Shown: positions 9,775-17,986 of the stretch, piece after piece
Numbering within the stretch: position 1 is the first letter of the stretch
Layout of the letters: each line of letters begins with the position of its first letter
NCBI RefSeq assembly: GCF_000226975.2
Contig: NZ_CP019285.1
Coordinates: 930,001 to 994,000 of the forward strand
Source: Halobiforma lacisalsi AJ5
GTDB lineage: Archaea; Halobacteriota; Halobacteria; Halobacteriales; Natrialbaceae
Length of the DNA stretch: 64,000 bases
Direction of reading: 5' to 3'
Notes under the pieces: generated by a model
Seen by the model: the letters and a program-made list of their open reading frames with translations, nothing else
The model's database searches: none
Told to the model about the DNA's origin: nothing
Position numbers and translations under genes: made by a program

Positions 9775-10551
9775 ATGCAGACGGTAACGTCGACGGATGG
9801 TACTCGTATCGGCTACGAAACGTTCGGGGACGGGCCGCCGCTCGTCTGTCTCCACGGCAGCAGCGAGACGCGCCACGCCTGGTATCCCCTCCGTCCGCTG
9901 CTCGAGGACGACTTCACGCTCGTCGTTCCCGACAGGCGGGGCCGCGGCGGGAGCGGCGACGCCGACCAGTACGGCCTCGAGCGCGAGGTCGACGACCTCC
10001 GCGCGATCGTCGACGACCTCGAGGGCGACGCGTCGGTCTTCGGCCACTCGTTCGGCGGTCTCGTCGCGCTCGCGGCGGCCGGCGACGTCCCGATGGAACG
10101 GCTCGTCCTCTACGAGCCGTCGCTGCTGGTCGGCGACCACCGCGGCGACGACCTCAGCGACCGACTGCAGGAACGGTTCGCGGCCGACGGTCGGGAGGCG
10201 GCGATGAAACGCTTCTATCGGGACGGGGCCGGGATTCCTGCGCCCGAGGAGTTGCCGATCTGGCCCGACGAGGTGAACTTCGACCTCCTCGAGACCGTCA
10301 TCCGGGAGACGGCCGCCGTCGAGGCCTACGACCTCCCCGCGGAGATCGAACTCGAGCGGCCGACGCTCCTCCTAACGGGCGAGCGCGGACCGCCACATCT
10401 CCGCGAGGCCGTCCGGACGCTCGACGATCGGCTCCCCCGGAGTCGCCTCGCGGAACTCGAGGGCGTCGGTCACGTGGGCGTCAAGACCGCGCCCGAGCAG
10501 GTCGCGGCGGAGCTCCGCGCCTTCCGGAAGGAGCACGCGTCGAAGGCGTAA
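9775..10551 (+). CDS. Alpha/beta hydrolase
   Basis: A 258-aa alpha/beta-fold hydrolase. It shows the oxyanion-hole strand LVCLHGSSETRHAW, the nucleophile elbow FGHSFGGLVAL (Ser near residue 86), and the C-terminal catalytic His in EGVGHVGVK. The acid is probably the Asp/Glu near TLLLTGERGPP. Substrate is not predictable (esterase, lactonase or dehalogenase-like). The GNAT gene begins 35 bp downstream on the same strand. Contrast with the other hydrolase at 13200, which lacks the Ser. Confidence 0.87.
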   Translation: MQTVTSTDGTRIGYETFGDGPPLVCLHGSSETRHAWYPLRPLLEDDFTLVVPDRRGRGGSGDADQYGLEREVDDLRAIVDDLEGDASVFGHSFGGLVALAAAGDVPMERLVLYEPSLLVGDHRGDDLSDRLQERFAADGREAAMKRFYRDGAGIPAPEELPIWPDEVNFDLLETVIRETAAVEAYDLPAEIELERPTLLLTGERGPPHLREAVRTLDDRLPRSRLAELEGVGHVGVKTAPEQVAAELRAFRKEHASKA

Positions 10552-10586
10552 ACCAGAGTTTTGTACGTCCGACTCGATCACCGGAT

Positions 10587-11015
10587 ATGACCGATACGGA
10601 CGGAACCGATCCGTACGCGATCCGGGAGGAACTGCCCGCCCCCGAGACGTTCGCCCGCCTGCGCGAAGCCGCCGGCATGACGTCCCGATCGCTCGAGGGA
10701 ATCGAACGGGGGCTGCCGAACTCGCTGTACGGCGTCGTTGCGGTCCACGAGCCGACCGGCGAGGTCGTCGGCATGGGCCGGATCGTCGGCGACGACGGCA
10801 CCGTCTACCAGCTCTCGGACATGGCCGTCCACCCGGACCACCAGGGTCGCGGGGTCGGGACGCGGATCATGGAGCACCTCGAGGGGTACGTCGAGGAGAC
10901 GGCCCCGCCGAACGCGTACGTGAACCTCATGGCGGACGTCGACGGCTTCTACGAGCGGTTCGGGTACGAGGAGACCCGACCTGCCTCGAAGGGGATGTAC
11001 CGCCGGACGGAGTGA
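10587..11015 (+). CDS. GNAT-family N-acetyltransferase
   Basis: A 142-aa acetyl-CoA-dependent acyltransferase. Acetyl-CoA motif A is MAVHPDHQGRGVGTRIME at about residues 75-92 (QxxGxG class) and the C-terminal YERFGYEET segment is the usual motif B. The acceptor (protein N terminus, lysine or small amine) is unknown. It is probably co-transcribed with the hydrolase 35 bp upstream. Confidence 0.87.
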   Translation: MTDTDGTDPYAIREELPAPETFARLREAAGMTSRSLEGIERGLPNSLYGVVAVHEPTGEVVGMGRIVGDDGTVYQLSDMAVHPDHQGRGVGTRIMEHLEGYVEETAPPNAYVNLMADVDGFYERFGYEETRPASKGMYRRTE

Positions 11016-11105
11016 CCGGGAACGCTCGGTGCCGTCGATCCCGCGGCGACGGACCGAGTCCCCGCCTTCGCAGCTTTTTCGACCGGTGAGCACATCTAGA
11101 CCAGT

Positions 11106-11857
11106 ATGAGCGACTTCGACAAGGAAGCCGAGCGCGAGAAACTTCGCGAGAAGTACGAGCGCGACAAGGCCGAACGGGAGGCCACCCAGCGGATGAGCGA
11201 CCTCCTGCTGAAGGGCGCGACGATGACCAACGCCCACTGTGGCACCTGCGGCGACCCGCTGTTCAAGGAAAACGGCGTCACCTTCTGTCCGAGCTGTCAC
11301 GGCAACGCCGAGGCCGTCCAGGGGACCGATCTCGAGGCCCAGCCCGCCGAGGACTCCCCGGCCGGCGACTCCCAGGAAGCCGACCCCGCGGACGAGACGG
11401 ATTCGACGGACGCGGACGACCGCGACGAGCCTGCCGAGGCCGCCGCGAGCCGGATCGGCCGCGTGCGCGGTCCCCGTCGCCGTCCCGGAACGAATCCGCC
11501 GACGCGAGTTCGGCCGGCCCGGCCACCGGAAACGACCGCGAGGCCGACGCCGACTCCGGGGCCGTCTCCCCGGCGACCGCCGAAGCCGCCCGGCGACGGG
11601 CCGAAACCGTACAGTCGCTCGGGGCGTCGTCCCGGCCCGCTGACGCGTCAGGCGGGGGTGAGCATGAGCCGTCTCGATCCCGCCGCTCCCGAACCGGCGG
11701 GGGGGCCGGCGGCGACCTCGGCGACGCCCGCGACTCCCTCCGGGAAGCCCTCGAGCGGTTCGCCACCGAGGCCGCCGCGACCGACGACCCCCGCTACGCG
11801 AAGGAGTGTCTCGAGGCCGCGCGCGAAGCGGGCGAGACCCTGCGGACGCTGCGCTAA
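11106..11857 (+). pseudogene. Autoantigen p27 (Sjogren/scleroderma autoantigen 1)-family zinc-ribbon protein, frameshifted
   Basis: The N-terminal frame encodes MSDFDKEAEREKLREKYER, a charged helix, and a zinc ribbon with Cys pairs in HCGTCGDPLF and FCPSCHGN, the hallmarks of the archaeal autoantigen-p27 family. After about codon 113 (near 11440-11455) homology-like sequence moves to the -1 frame, which runs through a low-complexity linker into the conserved C-terminal helix SLREALERFATEAAATDDPRYAKECLEA and stops with TAA at 11855. One base is missing relative to an intact frame of about 250 codons. In the starting frame a spurious Arg/Pro-rich reading runs on far past this point. Function of the family in archaea is unknown. 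The stop overlaps the stop of the convergent AMP-binding gene. Confidence 0.75.
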
Positions 11858-13125
11858 TCCTCGCTCTCGATCGGGTGGTAGTTCCCCGCTCCGTCCCGCC
11901 GGACTCGGCGGTCGGTCTCGAGCCAGCCGTCCGAGAACCGGGGGCGGCCCTCCCCCGTCGCCACGGTCTCGAGCGCTTCCGTCTCCTCTCCAGATCCTGT
12001 CTCACCCGGCTCGAGGAGTCCGGGCGGCCCGACGTAGCGGTCGGCGACGAGCCGTCCCGCCAGGTCGAGTCGCCCCTCGCCGGCCCGACCGGCGGGGATC
12101 GGCTCGCCGTCCTCGACGAGACGGACGCGGCAGTCGGGCATCGGCGGGCCGACGCCGGATTCCTCGGGATCGACCCCGGCGCGTACCGCAGTCGAGTCGA
12201 GTCGCCCTCCGAATGCGGTCGGACACTCGAGGCGGCCGAACGTCCGGGCGACCGGTGTCTCCGTTTCTCGAGCGGCGTCCCGAAGCGGGGCCGGAACGGC
12301 ACCCTCGCAGAGGACCCGGGCGACCGACTCGAGGGGCGCAGGGAACCGGTCGTCGTCGGCCAGGTCCGCCAGCGAACCGGCACGCCCGGACAGGAGCGTC
12401 GTCTCCCGTTCTGCCATCGCGGTCACCGTATCGCCCGGATCGAACGCGCGGTCCAGCAGGAGTTCCCCGCCGGCGTACAGCACGGGGAGAGCCGCCCGGA
12501 CGAGGGCGTCGCCGGCGAACAGCGGGGGGAGGATCGGGACGACGTCGGTCCGTGAGATACCCCAGGCGATCATCGCCGAGACGCAGTTCCACTCGAGCGT
12601 CGCTTCGGAGAAGGTCGCGACGGGGCGGCCGCCGTCGCCGTGGAGCGCGAGCAGCGGGCCCGCGTCGTCCGTCGCGCTCGTCGCGCTCGGGTCGTCCGCC
12701 GACTCCGTCTCGGCCAGTTCCGCGAACGTCACCGACCGGTCGAACGGGATCGATCGCACGAGGTCCCGCTGGGCGCGCTCCGAGACGACCAGATCCGGCT
12801 CGAGGACGGCGAACGGGCGTTCGACGGTCGCGGGCGTCAGCCAGTGGGAGATCGGAGCGAGCGTCGCGCCCAGGCGTCGGCAGGCGAAAAGCGTCGCCAG
12901 CGAGGCCGCGCGGTTCCGCGAGACGAGACAGACCGTGTTCCCGGTCCCGATCCCGCGGGCGGCCAGCCGTCTCGCGACCGCGTCGGCCATCCGCGAGAGG
13001 GCCGCGTAGGAGAGCCGTTCCTCGTGGACGGTCTCGGCCGGCGCGTACAGCCGCTCCTCCGAGACGTCGACGACCGCCGTTCGGTCGGGGTGTCGGTCCG
13101 CCCGACGCGCGAGCGAGAGGGTCAC
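11854..13125 (-). CDS. Degenerate AMP-binding (acyl-CoA synthetase-like) protein
   Basis: A 423-aa protein with the N-terminal half of an ANL-superfamily adenylating enzyme: SLARRADRHPDRTAVVD, GNTVCLVSRNRAASLATLFACRRLGA, and C-terminal core parts GPPMPDCRVRLV and RFSDGWLETDR. The phosphate-binding loop, normally YTSGTTGRPKG, reads LHGDGGRPVATFS, without the Thr/Ser-rich segment or the Lys. The small C-terminal domain with the catalytic Lys is missing. Adenylation activity is therefore doubtful. Start is a GTG at 13125. It may be co-transcribed with the alpha/beta hydrolase 74 bp upstream. Its TAG stop overlaps the TAA of the opposite-strand p27-family gene. Confidence 0.75.
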   Translation of the reverse strand: MTLSLARRADRHPDRTAVVDVSEERLYAPAETVHEERLSYAALSRMADAVARRLAARGIGTGNTVCLVSRNRAASLATLFACRRLGATLAPISHWLTPATVERPFAVLEPDLVVSERAQRDLVRSIPFDRSVTFAELAETESADDPSATSATDDAGPLLALHGDGGRPVATFSEATLEWNCVSAMIAWGISRTDVVPILPPLFAGDALVRAALPVLYAGGELLLDRAFDPGDTVTAMAERETTLLSGRAGSLADLADDDRFPAPLESVARVLCEGAVPAPLRDAARETETPVARTFGRLECPTAFGGRLDSTAVRAGVDPEESGVGPPMPDCRVRLVEDGEPIPAGRAGEGRLDLAGRLVADRYVGPPGLLEPGETGSGEETEALETVATGEGRPRFSDGWLETDRRVRRDGAGNYHPIESED

Positions 13126-13199
13126 GGACGGCGGTACGACCCGCGAGGCCGTAAGACGGCGGGGGTCACTCGCAAGCGCCGAGCGGAGGCGACGGCGAG

Positions 13200-13991
13200 T
13201 CAGTCCTCGAGTTCCAGCTCCGCGTGCTCCTCGAGGAAGCCCGCGAGGAGGTCGTTGACCGTCCGGGACTGCTCGATCGTCGCGAGGTGGCCCGCGCCCT
13301 CGACCGGCACGAACTCGCCGCGGGGGAGTCCACGGGCGAGGTCCCGGCCCGCGTCGGACGGAACGAGGTCGTCGTCGGTTCCGTGGACGACCAGCGCGGG
13401 CTGGGTCACCTCGACGAGCCAGTCGGTCGCGTCGAACCCCTCGAGGGCGGCGGCCTGGGCCGCCCAGCCGGCGCGGTCGGCGTCGCCGTCGGCCCGCCAG
13501 TCGACGATACCGTCGACGACGTCGGGCTGTTCCGCCCGGAACGCCGGCGAGAGGACGGTCTCGAGCGAGTCGCGGATAGCTGTCTCGTCGTCGGGTGGCG
13601 CGAACAGCGGCTCGAGGTCGAACGCCGTCCCCTGCGGGCCGGTCCCGACGAGCGACAGCGTCTCGATCCGGGTCGAGTCGCGGGCGGCCTCGAGCGCGAT
13701 CGCGCCGCCCAGCCCGAGTCCGACGACGTGGGCCGTTCGCGCGCCGCAGTCGGCGAGGACGGCCTCCAGATCGGCCGCGAGCGTCTCGAGGTCGTACGGG
13801 CCGGGCGGCGCGTCCGAGCGGCCGGTCCCCCGGAGGTCCCAGACGACGACCTCGAAGGGACCGGCCAGGGCGGCGTGTTGCCACCCCCACGACCAGCCGC
13901 CGAGGCCGGCCTCGGGGACGAAGACGACGACGTCGCCCTCGCCGGCGCGGTCGTAGTACAGCGAAGTGTTCCCGTTCGTTGCGGTGGGCAT
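13200..13991 (-). CDS. Alpha/beta-hydrolase-fold protein lacking the nucleophile Ser
   Basis: A 263-aa alpha/beta-fold protein similar to 3-oxoadipate enol-lactonase-type hydrolases. It shows VVVWDLRGTGRSDAPPG near residue 50, the elbow HVVGLGLGGAIALEAARD near 90, the acid region VHGTDDDLVPSDAGRDL and a C-terminal His in VEGAGHLATIE. The elbow residue that should be Ser, Cys or Asp is Gly (codon GGG), so classical nucleophilic catalysis looks impossible unless another residue takes over. Placed upstream of the degenerate acyl-CoA-synthetase-like gene on the same strand. Confidence 0.83.
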   Translation of the reverse strand: MPTATNGNTSLYYDRAGEGDVVVFVPEAGLGGWSWGWQHAALAGPFEVVVWDLRGTGRSDAPPGPYDLETLAADLEAVLADCGARTAHVVGLGLGGAIALEAARDSTRIETLSLVGTGPQGTAFDLEPLFAPPDDETAIRDSLETVLSPAFRAEQPDVVDGIVDWRADGDADRAGWAAQAAALEGFDATDWLVEVTQPALVVHGTDDDLVPSDAGRDLARGLPRGEFVPVEGAGHLATIEQSRTVNDLLAGFLEEHAELELED

Positions 13992-14149
13992 ACGAAAAGC
14001 GTGGGAGCCGAGACAGGCGACGGTTTCGATTCCGTGCGAATCTCGCGCTCGAAGACACTGCCGACTGCTCGATACTTCTGTCCGGTTTCGGTGTCATACT
14101 CTCGGCTCGTGGAGCAGAATATATGAGAAATCGGCCGTAGTCGGTATTC

Positions 14150-14797
14150 ATGCGAGCGGGAACAGATATCATCGCTTTTTACACCTTTCGCATAGCGGAT
14201 GATCTCGTCGATACGACGTTTTCGACCTGCGAACGAGCCGGATTCCGCGTCGACGAAGAAACCGAGCGAACGGCACGCGCACTCGATCAGGAATACAAGA
14301 AATTCACCGTTCGCTACGGCGATCGGTCCTTCGGGATCGCGTTCAATCTGGACGACGACCGCCCCCCGGGCGAACCGATACTCGGTTTCCGCTGTGGGAA
14401 CCTGAGCGATCAGGCGAGTGTGACGGACGAACGCGAGTTTCGCGATCGCATGCACGGGTTCTTCGAACTCCTCTGTCGCCTCTCCGTGGCCCTCGACGTC
14501 GACTACGCGCCGCTTATCCGTCCGGACAACCGCGGCGTCGCCCCCGACGACCACCCGATAGCCGACTCCCTCGAGGAACTCCCTCGAATCGGCGTTTACG
14601 ACCGGACCGTCGTCGATCGGTTCGGCGGTCTCGAGGCCATGTTCGGCGCGCAACTGTGGTACACGGCGACCCTCGAGGGAGACAAAACCGTCGTCGTCGA
14701 AACGGAGCGGCCCCTAGACGAGGTCGACTGGCGACCACCGACCGACGCCGACTTTCTCGAGAATGCGGCGTTCGACGCTCCCGACGAGCGAGAATAG
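14150..14797 (+). CDS. Conserved-looking hypothetical protein
   Basis: A 215-aa soluble acidic protein I do not recognise. It begins MRAGTDIIAFYTFRIADDLVD, has no membrane segment, signal or Cys cluster, and contains mixed alpha/beta stretches (GDRSFGIAFNLDDD, GLEAMFGAQLWYTATLEGDKT). Codon use and acidity match the surrounding chromosome, so it is a real gene. A TATA-like AATATATGAG lies about 30 bp upstream (14118-14127). It converges on alaS with 16 bp between stops. Confidence 0.7.
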   Translation: MRAGTDIIAFYTFRIADDLVDTTFSTCERAGFRVDEETERTARALDQEYKKFTVRYGDRSFGIAFNLDDDRPPGEPILGFRCGNLSDQASVTDEREFRDRMHGFFELLCRLSVALDVDYAPLIRPDNRGVAPDDHPIADSLEELPRIGVYDRTVVDRFGGLEAMFGAQLWYTATLEGDKTVVVETERPLDEVDWRPPTDADFLENAAFDAPDERE

Positions 14798-14813
14798 CGG
14801 AGCCGAAGCGCGG

Positions 14814-17600
14814 TCAGGCGTCCTGCACCTGCCGTAACACGTCGGGCGCGTCCTCGAGCGCGTCGTCCAGCGCCTCGACATCCGGGCCGCCGCCCTGGGC
14901 GAAGTCCGGCGGGCCGCCACCGCCGCCGCCGACCTTGGCGGCGAGTTCGCCGACGACCTCGCCGGCGTTGACGCCGATGCCGTCGGGGACGGAGACGACG
15001 AACTGCGCGCCGTCCTGTCCGCTGCCGAGGACGGCGATCTTGCCCTCCTCGCTGATGGCGTTTGCCGTCGCGCGGAGTTCGTCCATGTCGGCGTCGATGC
15101 GGTCGACGACCGCGGTGGCATTCTCGTCCTCGAGTCCGAGTTCGACCTCGTCGGCGTCGCCGCCCCCGCCGGCGCGGGCCGCGGCGAGCTGTTCCTTGAG
15201 GTCCTCGATGCGCTTGCCGCGGTCCTTCCACTCCTCGAAGAACCGTTCGGCGGTCTCAGGGACCTCCTCGGGGGAGACGTCGAGGGTCTCGGCCGCCTCG
15301 TAGAGAGCGTCCTCTTTCTCCTGGGTGGCCTCGAGGGCGGCCTCGCCGGCCGCGAACGTGATTCGCTCGACGCCGTCCTGGACGCGCTCGGTCGAGAGGA
15401 CCTTGATCGAGCCGATGTCGCCGGTGCGGGCGACGTGGGTGCCACCGCAGGCCTGGACGTCGTCGTCGACGTGGATCAGGCGGATCTGCTCGCCCGGCGG
15501 GATGCCGCCCTGGTAGAGGTCGAAGCCGTGTTCGGCCTCGGCCTCGTGGCGGTCGGGCCACTCCTGGGTGACCTGGCCGTTGTCCATGACGATGTCGTTG
15601 GCGACGCGTTCGATCTCCTTGACGTCCTCGCGGGTGATCCGCTCGTAGTGGCGCAGGTCGATCCGCGAGGAGTCGACGCCCTTCTGTGCGCCGGCCTGCC
15701 GGACGTGATCGCCGAGCACCTGTCGTGCGGAGTGGATGACGATGTGCGTCGCCGTGTGGTGGCGCATGAGCTGTCGACGCCGCGCGCCGTCGACCTGCCC
15801 GTTGACGAACTCGCCCTTGCCGGGGTTCTCGTCGGTCCGGTGGAGGATGACGTCGTCCTCGATCTGGACGTCCGTGACCTCGACCGTGGTGTCGTCCGTC
15901 GAGAGCGTCCCGGTGTCGGCGGGCTGGCCGCCGCCCTCGGGGTAGAACATGGTCTGGTCGAGGACGACGTCGTATCCGTCCTCGCGCTCGAAGACGTCCA
16001 GCACAACCGCCTCGAACTGGGTCCGCCCCTGGTCGTCGTAGTAGAGCTTCTCGGTCTCGGGGAGGTCCTCGAACCGTTCGTCCTCGTCCTCGGACGACGT
16101 CTCGACGCTCTCGGGCGTGTCGTGGCGGTCCGCGACGAGGCTGTAGAAGTCGTCGGGAACGTCGACCTCGGCGCCGACGTCCTCGGCGATCTCCGCGACC
16201 ATGTCGGGCTGGATGCCGTGGGAGTCGTAGAGTTCGATCAGTTCCTCGCGGGGGATCGGCTCGCCCGACTCGGCGTACTCCTCCGCGATCGCTTCGACGC
16301 GGCGGCCGCCGCGTTCGAGGGTCTCGCGGTACTTCTCGACCTCGGTGCGGACGATGTCACGGATCGTGTCGCGGTTCTCGTAGCCCAGGCGCTCGGCCTG
16401 CATGTCGACGAGTTCGTCCAGCGGCGCGTCGACGCCGACGTTGTCACAGAGGCGTTTCGTGCGGCGCAGGACCATCCGCGCGAGGTAGCCGGTGCCGACG
16501 TTCGAGGGGACGATCCCGTCCCCCAGCATGTACGCGAGGGTACGGCAGTGGTCGGCGATGGCGTAGACGTCCTCGAGCGGTTCGACGAGGTCCCGGAGTT
16601 CGTCGACGGAGACGCCGAGCTGGTCGGCGATGTCGCCGCGGGCGGCCTCGACGTCGTCGACGTCGTCGATGTCCAGGTTCCCCGAGAGGCGGGCCGCGCG
16701 GGCGACGAGGTCGGCCTCCTCGTCGCTGTGTTCGATCCCCGCGTTCTCCCTGAGGAAGTCGATCATGTCGGGGTAGATCGCCTCGTAGACCGTCGGCGTC
16801 CCCTGGGACATCCAGGTCCAGCGCTCGAGGCCGTACCCGGTGTCGACGACGTAGGTGTCCATGTACGAGTAGCGGTTGCCGTCCTTGAGCTCGTACTCGC
16901 CGTCGGGGTCCTGCTCCATGCACATGAAGACGAGCGTCGCGAGCTCGAGGCCCTTGTAGATGACCTCGATCGCGGGGCCGGCGTTGCCGCCGCCGACCCA
17001 GGGGTCCTCGATGTAGGTGACGTCCTCGATGTCGGCACCCATCTCGTCGAGCAGGGTGTCACAGAGTTCGACGGTCCGGTCCTTCCAGTAGACCTCGCCC
17101 TCGTAGGCGTACTCGGCGTCCGTGTCCTCCCGGCTGTTGAACGCGTGATGGGCCATCATCTCGAAGGCCATCGTGTGCCGTCCGGTCTTGCCGACGTTGT
17201 CGATGTCCTGCATCCGGATGCAGGGCTGGGACACCGTCAGCGGGTTCGCCGGCGGCGGCGTCTCCCCCGAGGTGACGAGCGGCTGGAAGTCGTAGATCGA
17301 CGCCTGGGTCAGCAAGACGTCGTCCCGCCACCGGTTCGCGGCGACGGGGTAGGGGTCGATCCGCTCGTGGTCGTGCTCCTCGAAGAAGGAGAGAAACGCC
17401 TCCCGCATTTCCTCCAGGCTGTGCGCCTCGTCGAAGCCGGGCTCGCCGATGAAGTCGTATTCCTCGCAGGGCGGCTCGCCGCAGGTTTCCCGGGTTTCGT
17501 CGCGCGTCCAGAAGTGGTCCCCACACTCGGGGCACTCCTTTCGCACGAATCCTTCCTCCTCGAAGTACTCGAGGCGGTACTCGTCCGCCAGTTCGCTCAT
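14814..17600 (-). CDS. alaS: Alanyl-tRNA synthetase
   Basis: A 928-aa class II synthetase charging tRNA-Ala, full length for the archaeal type. It has the archaeal N-terminal zinc-like knuckle ([21 protein letters not shown]), the catalytic core (motif 2 FQPLVTSGE to [20 protein letters not shown], motif 3 [17 protein letters not shown]), the editing domain with [10 protein letters not shown] and [13 protein letters not shown], and the C-terminal DHHA1-type tail [17 protein letters not shown]. Start ATG at 17600 gives [13 protein letters not shown]; the longer in-frame start upstream adds non-conserved residues. Divergent from the sensor gene at 17987. Confidence 0.97.
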   Translation of the reverse strand: MSELADEYRLEYFEEEGFVRKECPECGDHFWTRDETRETCGEPPCEEYDFIGEPGFDEAHSLEEMREAFLSFFEEHDHERIDPYPVAANRWRDDVLLTQASIYDFQPLVTSGETPPPANPLTVSQPCIRMQDIDNVGKTGRHTMAFEMMAHHAFNSREDTDAEYAYEGEVYWKDRTVELCDTLLDEMGADIEDVTYIEDPWVGGGNAGPAIEVIYKGLELATLVFMCMEQDPDGEYELKDGNRYSYMDTYVVDTGYGLERWTWMSQGTPTVYEAIYPDMIDFLRENAGIEHSDEEADLVARAARLSGNLDIDDVDDVEAARGDIADQLGVSVDELRDLVEPLEDVYAIADHCRTLAYMLGDGIVPSNVGTGYLARMVLRRTKRLCDNVGVDAPLDELVDMQAERLGYENRDTIRDIVRTEVEKYRETLERGGRRVEAIAEEYAESGEPIPREELIELYDSHGIQPDMVAEIAEDVGAEVDVPDDFYSLVADRHDTPESVETSSEDEDERFEDLPETEKLYYDDQGRTQFEAVVLDVFEREDGYDVVLDQTMFYPEGGGQPADTGTLSTDDTTVEVTDVQIEDDVILHRTDENPGKGEFVNGQVDGARRRQLMRHHTATHIVIHSARQVLGDHVRQAGAQKGVDSSRIDLRHYERITREDVKEIERVANDIVMDNGQVTQEWPDRHEAEAEHGFDLYQGGIPPGEQIRLIHVDDDVQACGGTHVARTGDIGSIKVLSTERVQDGVERITFAAGEAALEATQEKEDALYEAAETLDVSPEEVPETAERFFEEWKDRGKRIEDLKEQLAAARAGGGGDADEVELGLEDENATAVVDRIDADMDELRATANAISEEGKIAVLGSGQDGAQFVVSVPDGIGVNAGEVVGELAAKVGGGGGGPPDFAQGGGPDVEALDDALEDAPDVLRQVQDA

Positions 17601-17986
17601 TACACGTGTGTTGACCAGCCAGCGCCTAAAACAGTTCCGCAACGTTCACCGGGGGAGAATCGGCCGTGCGCGGCGAGTACTGGGGCGAGGATCGAACCGA
17701 CGGACGGGGAGTTCGCTCGTGGCCGACGACCGAGAACCGACTCGTGACGGACCGGTGGGAGTGGGGAGGTGGCCGTGCCCCCGTCACTGTCCCCGTCTTC
17801 GCCGGAGTCGACCGTCCGCTCGATTGAAGCCACGAACGGCGTTCTAGCGGCGCCTCGGTCGTAATATTCCGTTGTATCGGCGGTATAATATCGCCAGTAA
17901 CTGCGAAAGAATCGTCAGACACGGCCAGAGAAACTTTACCCCGGTCCGCCGGACAGTACACATAGTCAACGGGTTCGAAGTCATCG
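17601..17986. other. Divergent intergenic region alaS / sensor gene
   Basis: No gene seen in these 386 bp. The alaS side has TTTTAG elements within 40 bp of its start. A 17-bp near-perfect dyad GGCGGTATAATATCGCC at 17879-17895 encloses a TATA-like core, and AAACTTTACC at 17931-17940 is a second candidate TATA box about 50 bp before the sensor gene. The dyad could be an operator. Confidence 0.4.

Noticed and set aside
11860-13154. Arg/Pro-rich continuation of the p27-family frame beyond 11857
   Set aside because: Overlaps the antisense of the AMP-binding gene and has low-complexity out-of-frame character; the true C terminus is in the -1 frame.
15435-17747. Long open frame (770 codons) on the strand opposite alaS
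   Set aside because: It is the mirror of the GC-rich acidic alaS reading; composition is Val/Asp/Gly-repetitive with no domain, while alaS is complete and conserved.
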